Below are positions 34,368 through 40,614 of a DNA stretch of 40,614 bases, one piece after another; within the stretch, counting starts at the first letter, position 1; every line of letters begins with the position of its first letter. The notes beneath the pieces are model-generated. The model made no database searches and was not told the DNA's origin. It worked only from the letters and a program-made list of their open reading frames with translations. Both the position numbers and the translations under genes were made by a program. The DNA is taken from positions 1-40,614 of the forward strand of contig PBFW01000027.1 of assembly GCA_002719955.1 (NCBI GenBank), in the 5' to 3' direction. This stretch comes from Deltaproteobacteria bacterium. GTDB taxonomy: Bacteria; Myxococcota_A; UBA9160; UBA4427.

Positions 34368-34533
34368 AGCCGAGCCGCGACGCTCGGGCGAAGATCCCAT
34401 CCATCCGACCTGCCCCGACGTGGTGTCGACCGCTGCAGAGTTCGGCTGCGATCGGCCGCTAGCGCGGCATGAGATCCGACCCGTCCTCGCTCACGCGGGC
34501 CGTCGGACTGATCTGCTACGGTCCCGCGCCACC

Positions 34534-35508
34534 ATGTCGAAGCCCAGAATCTTCATCGACGGCCACGCCGGAACGACCGGCCTGCGAATCCGCGACTGGC
34601 TCGCGGGGCGGGACGATCTCGCATTGTGGACGCTCGAAGAAGCGGAACGGAAATCCGCGCCCGCCCGCAAGAAGGCAATCGCGGAGGCGGACCTGACGGT
34701 CCTCTGCCTGCCCGACGCGGCCGCCATCGAGGCGGGTCTGTGGGCCACGGAATCCGGGGGACGCCTGATCGACGCGAGTTCGAGCCATCGCGTCAGCGAG
34801 GGCTGGGTCTACGGACTACCCGAACTCGAAGGAGACCATCGGTCGGCGATCGCGAACGCCCAACTCGTCTCGAATCCCGGCTGCTACCCCTCCGCCTTCA
34901 TTCCGCTGATCCGACCGCTCGTCGACGAGAAGATCCTGGCGACCGACGTCGCGCTTTCGATCCACGGCCTTTCCGGCTTTAGCGGAGGTGGCAAGGCACT
35001 CATCGAACGCTGGACGGATCCCGAACGGGGGCGGGTCGGACTGGCCTACGAGGCCCCCTACGCCCTCGACAAGATCCACAAGCACCTGCCCGAGATGCAG
35101 CGCTACGCCGCCCTCGAGCACGCACCACAATTCATCCCCGCCGTCGGTCCCTTCGCCTGCGGCATGCGGGTCGAGGTGCCGATCCACTGCAGTCAGCTTC
35201 GCCTGGGGGCAACCGCGGAGATCGTCTGGCAGATCCTCACGGACCGATACGCAGGCGAGCCCTTTATCGAGGTCGCCGAATTTCACAGCCTCGAACAGCA
35301 GGACGAAGACCCGCTCGATGATTTCAGCCTCGACCCCCAACTCCTCAACGACACCAATCGGCTCCGGCTCCATGTTCTGCCAAATGCGGGGGGCCACGTC
35401 CTGCTCGTCGGAATTCTCGACAATCTCGGCAAGGGCGCCTCAGGCGTCGCCATCCAGTCCCTCAATCTGATGTTGGGACTGGGTGAGGAGACCGGTCTAC
35501 CGGTCTGA
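34534..35508 (+). CDS. argC: N-acetyl-gamma-glutamyl-phosphate reductase, type 2 (short) ArgC
   Basis: A 324-residue NADPH-dependent reductase of arginine biosynthesis that turns N-acetyl-glutamyl-5-phosphate into the semialdehyde. It opens with FIDGHAGTTGLRIRDWL (nucleotide binding). The catalytic Cys is C117 in VSNPGCYPSAF. SIHGLSGFSGGGKALIERW and the KIHKHLPEM segment follow, as in the short ArgC class. The C-terminal NAGGHVLLVGILDNLGKGASG is the conserved dimer/active-site part. The start at 34534 gives the family's usual N-terminus; the open frame reaching back into the previous gene is not used. No other arg genes are in the window. Confidence 0.92.
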   Translation: MSKPRIFIDGHAGTTGLRIRDWLAGRDDLALWTLEEAERKSAPARKKAIAEADLTVLCLPDAAAIEAGLWATESGGRLIDASSSHRVSEGWVYGLPELEGDHRSAIANAQLVSNPGCYPSAFIPLIRPLVDEKILATDVALSIHGLSGFSGGGKALIERWTDPERGRVGLAYEAPYALDKIHKHLPEMQRYAALEHAPQFIPAVGPFACGMRVEVPIHCSQLRLGATAEIVWQILTDRYAGEPFIEVAEFHSLEQQDEDPLDDFSLDPQLLNDTNRLRLHVLPNAGGHVLLVGILDNLGKGASGVAIQSLNLMLGLGEETGLPV

Positions 35509-35859
35509 GCGCGCTCCGGATCACCCAACAGGGGTGCCCGACGAGAATCGCGAGACGCCGACCCAAAGGCGAACGCGTTCGCGCACTTGAAATCCGGCTG
35601 ATTCAGACCCGAATCGGATCCGCCTCGGCCCGGCCCGCCGGCGCCTGCCACCTGGCCCACTGAACCCAGGCGAAGGGGACCAGAGCGCCCGAATTCTCGT
35701 CTGCCATCCCCCTTTCGAGGAGAAGCACGAAAAATCGATTCTTGTGTGGACCTCTTCACAGTTCGCTGGAGCGATCGAACTCACTCTGGGGCCGCATTCA
35801 ACGCGTGAGCCGGAGGTCGGCCACCCCACAACGAAGCGATCCCCGAGGGAGCCAACAAG
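35509..35859. other. Intergenic, promoter region of the ECF sigma gene; no supported gene
   Basis: About 350 bases after argC. A small palindrome (AGACCGG, four-base loop, CCGGTCT at 35489-35506) spans the argC stop but has no T-run. The rest shows no motif-bearing frame. I looked for an ECF-type -35 box for autoregulation and could not place one with confidence. Confidence 0.45.
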
Positions 35860-36483
35860 ATGAAACCCCAGCGAAACCGAAAGCAGAGTCAACAGAGCAA
35901 AGAAGACCGCAAGCGAGACCGAGCGCTCGTCGAGCGGGTCACCAGCGGCGACCAGGAGGCCTTCGCCGAAATCTACAAGAACTATTTCCCGCGGGTATAC
36001 GCCTTCACCCTGAGACGGGTCGGTGATGCGGCGGAGGCGGAGGATCTGACCCAGGAGACCTTTGTTCAACTCTACCGCTCACTGCCCTCCTTCGAGGGCC
36101 GCTCGAGCCTGCTGACCTGGACCTTCGGAATCGCCCACAACGTGTGCTCCCGATTCTTCCGCCATTGCTCGCGCTGGATGGTCGGACCCAAGGAGGCCCG
36201 CGAACTCGATGACAAGCCGGTCGACGCGACGATCGAGCGCAGGGTCGACGCCGCCCGCGTGCTCGTCCGATGCGACGAGATCCTCGAGACGAATCGCCGA
36301 CCCGCCCACCAGGAGATCTTTCACCTTCGCTATGGCGACCGCCATTCGATCCGAGCGATCGCCGAAAAGGTCGGCAAATCGAACGAGGCCGTGAAGGTCA
36401 GCCTGCGCCGCAGCCGTGCCGTCCTCTCCAATCATGTTCCGGAGCTGGCCGTCGTGCTCGACAATGTCGCGCAATCGGCCTGA
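35860..36483 (+). CDS. ECF-type RNA polymerase sigma factor
   Basis: A 207-residue sigma-70-family protein. A basic N-terminal tail of about 22 residues precedes region 2: DQEAFAEIYKNYFPRVYAF, then DAAEAEDLTQETFVQLYRS, the classic D-A-E-D-x-x-Q-E-T-F signature, followed by WTFGIAHNVCSRFFR for -10 recognition. Region 4 has EIFHLRYGDRHSIRAIAEKV and the helix-turn-helix SNEAVKVSLRRSRAVL. The ATG has GAGGGAG ten bases upstream. No anti-sigma gene follows; the next gene runs toward it on the other strand and is broken. What activates it cannot be read. Confidence 0.92.
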   Translation: MKPQRNRKQSQQSKEDRKRDRALVERVTSGDQEAFAEIYKNYFPRVYAFTLRRVGDAAEAEDLTQETFVQLYRSLPSFEGRSSLLTWTFGIAHNVCSRFFRHCSRWMVGPKEARELDDKPVDATIERRVDAARVLVRCDEILETNRRPAHQEIFHLRYGDRHSIRAIAEKVGKSNEAVKVSLRRSRAVLSNHVPELAVVLDNVAQSA

Positions 36484-36501
36484 AGCCCACCCCGGCACCA
36501 C

Positions 36502-37470
36502 TCACCAGGCCCAGCGAGCGTGGCCACGCTCCACGGCTAGACTCCTTTGAAATGCATTCGCTCCCGCCCGAACTAATCCCCCTCCACCCTCATCGTAAAG
36601 AAGCGATTGAGAATATTCCGGCAGGGCCGGGATCGGCCGGCTCCCATCAATCATCCACTCCGAGTAGAACACGTGATCGTCGATGATCGGGGCGCGTTCT
36701 CGACGCGTCGCCGAAGAGACGAAGATCTCCTCGCCGCGGCGCACCATCCCATGCGGCGAGTGGAGATAGAAAACGCGTTCGAGCGACGTCCGCTCTACTT
36801 CGAAGCTCGCCTCGCTCATTTCGGGTGAGCAACGGATTCAGGTCGAGTTGAACGACAGCTCCCCCATCGCCGCGGCGGGCGAGCTCATAGCTGAAGCGAC
36901 CGCACCCGCCACCAAGAACGAGGGTAGTCGACGCTTCACCCACACCGTCGAGCAGGGGCTCAATCTTGTCCAGGGTCTCCTGAATTTCCTTTTCGCCCCA
37001 ATACCAATCCCGAAAGGCCGTGTCGAGATCGCTCGACACGTGCTGCCGCCTCGGGAGGCGCTCCGCGGGCAGTGCCCCGCCCGCCTCGGTGTGGAGGACG
37101 CGAAACACTCGAGAAGTTCGAAGACCTGTCGGCCCCAACGTTCGAGCCCCGCTCTCTGCCGGGCGAGCCGATCGCGCGTCGCGGGCAAGAGACCCTGCAC
37201 CTGCTCGGCGGCTTCGAGCTTCGCGTGGTCGGCGAGCAACTCACTCCGAAAGAGTTGTAGTGTGCCCGCCCATTGGACGCACGATCCCGGCACATCGCGA
37301 TAGAGCCAGGGCATCCCATCGAAGACCGGATAGACCGCCTCACATTCAGAACACCGAAGCCCTGCGCCCGCAAGCGCTTCGAGTCGAGCATGACAACCGG
37401 GGCACCGAACGATCTCGAGCAGATCCCCTTGTCGTTCCCTCGGCCTATCCCTGTCGGGATGCGCGGGCAT
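36502..37470 (-). pseudogene. Zinc-ribbon class I SAM methyltransferase, broken by a frameshift and an internal deletion
   Basis: The first frame encodes a Trm112-like zinc ribbon (VRCPGCHARL, CSECEAVYPVFDG) and a helical linker to about 37110. One base is then missing. The next frame carries ALPAERLPRRQH, DTAFRDWYWGEKE and the SAM-binding motif TTLVLGGGCGRFSYELA with VVQLDLNPLL. About ten bases later, near 36820-36830, a third frame resumes with FEVERTSLERVFYLHSPHG and RPIPALPEY, which belong near the C-terminus of such proteins. I recall the family having about 100 more residues between these points, so the methyltransferase core has probably been deleted. It lies 29 bases downstream of lysS on the same strand. 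Confidence 0.72.
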
Positions 37471-37499
37471 GGCGAGGAGGATCGCGGTCCTGCCTCCGG

Positions 37500-39146
37500 C
37501 TATTCGCCGAGACCCGCGCGAAGCAAGGGAAGCGCCCGCTCAGTTCCCATCGTGGTCAACAGCGTCGTCAACTTCGGCCCCTTCTCCCGGGCGATCAGGA
37601 GATCGTAGGCGAAGGGATAGAAATCCTTCGCGGTGAGTGAAGTCCCGTCACAGAGCGTCTTGAGATGCGGGATCAACGCCTCCTCGGAGAGGCCCGGATT
37701 CTCATCGAGGAGGCCGACGAGACGCCTCAGAATCTCGCGCGGTTCCCCCTCGAGCGAAGCCTTGCTCGGCGTCCCGCGGATCCGATAGCGGAAATCCTCG
37801 GGCGCAAAATCTTCGACCCAGACCCAGACTCGCTCGGCGCGCACCCGGAATCGAGCGCGCTCCGCATCCGTCGTGACCTCCCCCGCGGACTCGTAATGGG
37901 TGAGCGTGCGCTCGATGTCGCCGTCGTAGATCTGCAGAATCAGGGAGAGGGGGCGGAAAGAAGGGACCCGCGTCGGTTCATCGCCCGGCTCGATTTTGAT
38001 CGGGGCCCGGCTCGAGAGCTCGATCGTGCGGCGCACGATCTGGCGCTTCTTATCCTTCTTGCTGCCGTCGTCCGGAGAGTAGGCCGCCGCGATCGCGCGA
38101 TCGTAATCCTCGTAGAGCTTGATCACGTCGAGGTCGAAGGAGATCTGGAATTCCGAGTTCGGCCGCTGACTCGCGAAGATCCAGCGCAGCATCTCGGGTT
38201 CGAAGACCCTCAAACAATCGGCCACCGTAACCGCCTCACCCACAGAACTCGAGATCTTCCCGCCGCGTCCTTTGATCCGAACGAAATCGTAGGGGACGTA
38301 TTCCGGGGCCCACCCCCCGTAGACGGGTCCGACGATCTTCTTGGCCGTGTCGTAGCTCCCACCCGCCGAACTATGGTCCTTGCCCCCGGGCTCGAAACAG
38401 ACGCCCTCGAAGGCCCAGCGCATCGGCCAATCGATTCGCCAGGGCAACTTCACATCACCCCCTTCACGCAGGTCGACCTCCGTCTTCGCCCCGCAATCGC
38501 GGCAGGTCATGTCGACCCGCCAGTCGCCATCCCAGCCAAACGCCACTTCGTCCCGGCCACAGCGCCCACAGAATCCGGCCAACGGCAGCCAATCCTCGGG
38601 AAGCGGCTGCTTCCGAAACTCGTCGAGCACGGCGCGAATCGCGTCCTTCGAATCGAGGGCCCTCCTGATTCCCTCGGCGTAGCGCCCCGCGCGGTAGGCT
38701 TTCGACTGGCGAATGAATTCCGGCTCGATCCCCAGCGGATCGAGGCTCGACTCGAAGGAAGCGACGTGATGGCTCGCATAGGAATCGGCCCCCCGCCCCG
38801 CCTCGCGATCAGCCGCCTCCGTAAAGGGGTCCGGCACATCCGAGACACTGCGGCGGAGATTCTCGTTCAGCATCTCCTGTTGCGGAGCGTCCGAGGGCAC
38901 TTTTCGGAAGACATCGAAATCGTCCCAGGAATAGATGAACCGAACGGGGATCTCCTGATCACGGAGCGCGCGCGCGACCAGATCGACCGTCATCACCTCT
39001 CGAAAATTTCCGACGTGCACGACGCCGGACGGTGTGATCCCGGCAGCGACGACAACGGGGCGCACATCGGGGTGTGCAGCGAGGACACGGCGCGCCGCGA
39101 TATCCGCCCAATGCGAGTAGTAGGGATCGAAATTCTGGTCGCCCAT
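37500..39146 (-). CDS. lysS: Lysyl-tRNA synthetase, class I
   Basis: A 548-residue class I (archaeal-type) LysRS, unrelated to the class II enzyme of most bacteria. The HIGH-like motif is HVGN at 44-47 (ITPSGVVHVGNF) and the KMSKS-like loop is KISSS at 297-301. A zinc-type four-Cys set, C193-x2-C196 and C215-x2-C218, lies in between. FIYSWDDFDVFRKVP and CFEPGGKDHSSAGGSYDT are strongly conserved in this class, and the C-terminal helical domain is complete. It charges tRNA-Lys in the cytoplasm. The frame is intact although the genes on both sides are broken, which fits an essential role. Confidence 0.95.
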   Translation of the reverse strand: MGDQNFDPYYSHWADIAARRVLAAHPDVRPVVVAAGITPSGVVHVGNFREVMTVDLVARALRDQEIPVRFIYSWDDFDVFRKVPSDAPQQEMLNENLRRSVSDVPDPFTEAADREAGRGADSYASHHVASFESSLDPLGIEPEFIRQSKAYRAGRYAEGIRRALDSKDAIRAVLDEFRKQPLPEDWLPLAGFCGRCGRDEVAFGWDGDWRVDMTCRDCGAKTEVDLREGGDVKLPWRIDWPMRWAFEGVCFEPGGKDHSSAGGSYDTAKKIVGPVYGGWAPEYVPYDFVRIKGRGGKISSSVGEAVTVADCLRVFEPEMLRWIFASQRPNSEFQISFDLDVIKLYEDYDRAIAAAYSPDDGSKKDKKRQIVRRTIELSSRAPIKIEPGDEPTRVPSFRPLSLILQIYDGDIERTLTHYESAGEVTTDAERARFRVRAERVWVWVEDFAPEDFRYRIRGTPSKASLEGEPREILRRLVGLLDENPGLSEEALIPHLKTLCDGTSLTAKDFYPFAYDLLIAREKGPKLTTLLTTMGTERALPLLRAGLGE

Positions 39147-39366
39147 GCCTCACTCGCCTCCCCAACGCCTTCGAGCGGGGGGAGTTTGGGCGGGCTGTGG
39201 GGGTTGCGCAAGGGCGTGGCCGGCTGAATCCCGACCCAGGGAAACGCAGGGGCACGCATCGCCCTCCCCTCGGCAGCGATCGCGAGTGGGCCGACCAACG
39301 CGCGCCCTTCGTCCACGGACGAAGGCACCGGCACCTCACGCGAGCGCGTCCCCAAAAAGAGAAACT

Positions 39367-40103
39367 CTACGCGGAAGCGGGCGCACCCTTCGGCATCACC
39401 GAACGATCGGCCAAAGCCTGATCACGACGCGCGTCAGCCTTTTGAAAGAGTCCCTCCACGTCTCGCAGCGAGACGAGGAGCCGCGAGTAGACGCGAATCT
39501 TCAAACCCTCGAGAGCCGCGTAGGCGACCAGCGCAAAAACACTCGAGGTCAGCGCGATCGCGAGCGCCCCCAGCTCGAGCGCGATCTGATCTGGGTGAAC
39601 GCGACCAGATTCGCGGCTTCGGCCACCAATGCATTTCCTGGAAAAAACGCATTGAAATCGCCTGGCGTGCTGCCATGCAACGCCACGTCGTTGAGAATCA
39701 CCAGCTGCGCGAACGCCTCTAGGTTATTGGCCACCGCATTCGCGCCGACCTCGACGGAACCCGACGTGCACAAAGACCGTCCCCTCTTCGTTCGTCCAGG
39801 GCGTGACCCAATCCTTGATGACGACATTGTAGAAATTGGGGTTCTGCATCGCGAGTTCGGCAGCGAGATCGGGACGGCCTGCCCCGATATGGCTGACCAT
39901 CGTCGCGATGCGTCGCGGCATCCGGAGCCACGCCCGCCAGGCGGTCGTGCCTCCGACGCGCGCGGGCCGGTATCATCCATCTGGGCGCTCGCCACGCCCG
40001 CGTAGGCGAGCAATCCGAGCACGATCCACCGCAGCCCAACGAAGGGACCCAGAAGGGGCGTGCCAGCGAATGCGCTTCGCCCCCAGATCCCGTCGCTCGC
40101 CAT
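39367..40103 (-). pseudogene. Membrane protein of unknown family, broken by three single-base frameshifts
   Basis: Reading across three shifts gives a protein of about 245 residues. An N-terminal signal or membrane segment (WIVLGLLAYAGVASAQ) is followed by the shift at the CGCGCGCG run (39957-39964). The next frame has IATMVSHIGAGRPDLAAELA and FYNVVIKDWVTPWTNEEGT, then a shift at GGG (about 39760). The third frame gives SVEVGANAVANNLEAFAQ, LHGSTPGDFNAFFPGNALVA, then a shift near 39595. The last frame is a hydrophobic C-terminal segment (ALAIALTSSVFALVAYAAL) and a basic tail ending with the TAG at 39367. I do not recognise the family. The consistent membrane topology and sensible joins argue that one gene lies beneath. 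Sequencing indels are the main alternative to true decay. Confidence 0.6.
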
Positions 40104-40585
40104 GTAGCCACCCTGGCTCGTCATCCACATCGGAACTCGACCTCGTCCTCGCCAGCCCCGGGCGATCGGCCGCTCCGCACCCACATCGCAGACACGACGA
40201 GCCGAGGCTATTCACACAATCGGGCGCCAGTCGGTCTTCTCGGTGATCTACCTCACGAAATTGTGTGCTTTTCGCTCCGACCCACAGGTCGGGTCGGGAA
40301 AACTCCGGATACCCACCGAAATCTCCGAAGACTTACCCAGGAGCTGCACCGGTCTTTCCTGGGCGGGCCGATTCTCGATCCCCATCCCGGACGAATTCGA
40401 GCTGTGTGCGAAATGACCGCAAGTTGCGAACGAGGGGCGGCCAGGACGGACGCGTGCGAAGGACCGCGCGGATCCGATCGGCGACACGACCCGCGGCCTG
40501 CGAGCATCGAAGACGGCGACCCGCTTTCGGAAATCTCGGGCCCTGAAGGCTCCCCCCGATTCGCCTTCCGGTGGCAGGGCGGGCA
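40104..40585. other. Right-end stretch without a supported gene
   Basis: About 480 bases upstream of the broken membrane protein gene. A minus-strand frame of 112 codons is open but basic and compositionally random, with no motif. No RNA gene is apparent. Confidence 0.4.
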
Positions 40586-40614
40586 CCGAACCGAGCCGAG
40601 CCGAGCCGAGCCGA
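40586..40614. repeat. CCGAG pentanucleotide tandem repeat at the window end
   Basis: One CCGAA unit, four perfect CCGAG units and a partial unit run to the last base. The array is cut by the window edge, so its true length is unknown. It may mark a contig break at a short tandem repeat. Confidence 0.85.

Noticed and set aside
31806..34400. Minus-strand open frame of 864 codons
   Set aside because: It runs antisense to the rmuC remnant and the acetolactate synthase-like gene, both supported by motifs. Its translation is His/Asp/Arg-rich and compositionally random, as expected opposite a GC-rich gene.
35489..35506. Palindrome at the argC stop as an intrinsic terminator
   Set aside because: Seven-base arms lie partly inside the coding sequence and no T-run follows.
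37665..39227. Plus-strand open frame of 520 codons
   Set aside because: It lies opposite the intact class I lysS and has no motif; a shadow of codon bias.
1..40614. tRNA genes, rRNA, CRISPR arrays, insertion sequences, prophage genes
   Set aside because: I looked for T-loop patterns, evenly spaced repeats, transposase or integrase motifs and terminal inverted repeats and found none convincing. A tRNA scan would be decisive.

Overview
The window is a GC-rich bacterial segment with no rRNA, tRNA, CRISPR array, transposase or phage gene that I can see. A class I (archaeal-type) lysyl-tRNA synthetase, an ECF sigma factor, a short type-2 ArgC and a zinc-finger/histone-fold protein together fit a Myxococcota-like or related deep proteobacterial lineage. 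I cannot fix the taxon from sequence alone.

Region 1 (about 1-23.4 kb) is a surface-polysaccharide island. It reads from the left edge: a remnant of a metallo-beta-lactamase-fold gene without its N-terminal half, an AsnB-type amidotransferase, a Wzy/ligase-type polymerase, a Wzx-type flippase, a sulfotransferase, a coupled heparinase / thymidylate-kinase-like / nucleotidyltransferase operon, an MBOAT O-acyltransferase with an SGNH-like partner, and a glycosyltransferase. Then come three enzymes resembling the WlbA/WlbB/WlbC (WbpB/WbpD/WbpE) route to UDP-2,3-diacetamido-2,3-dideoxy-glucuronic acid, a bi-domain dehydrogenase fusion, and a coupled DUF362 / CapK-PaaK-like pair. Strand switches nearly every one to three genes and the GC content is visibly lower and uneven, which suggests mosaic assembly by transfer. 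Read together, the genes would make, amidate, acylate, possibly sulfate, export, polymerise and trim an acidic amino-sugar polymer. The initiating transferase and most glycosyltransferases must lie elsewhere.

Region 2 (about 23.4-31.2 kb) has higher GC and looks like ordinary chromosome: an endonuclease/exonuclease/phosphatase-family protein, a class III aminotransferase, a small protein with an N-terminal zinc finger and a C-terminal histone fold (the most interesting gene here), an SRPBCC protein, a CaCA-type Na+/Ca2+ antiporter, a secreted transglutaminase-like protein and a luciferase-like flavin oxidoreductase.

Region 3 (about 31.3-40.6 kb) mixes intact housekeeping genes (an acetolactate-synthase-like ThDP enzyme, argC, an ECF sigma factor, class I lysS) with three broken genes: rmuC with an in-frame TGA plus a +1 shift, a zinc-ribbon methyltransferase with a frameshift and an internal deletion, and a membrane protein with three single-base shifts. 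The window ends inside a CCGAG pentanucleotide tandem repeat.
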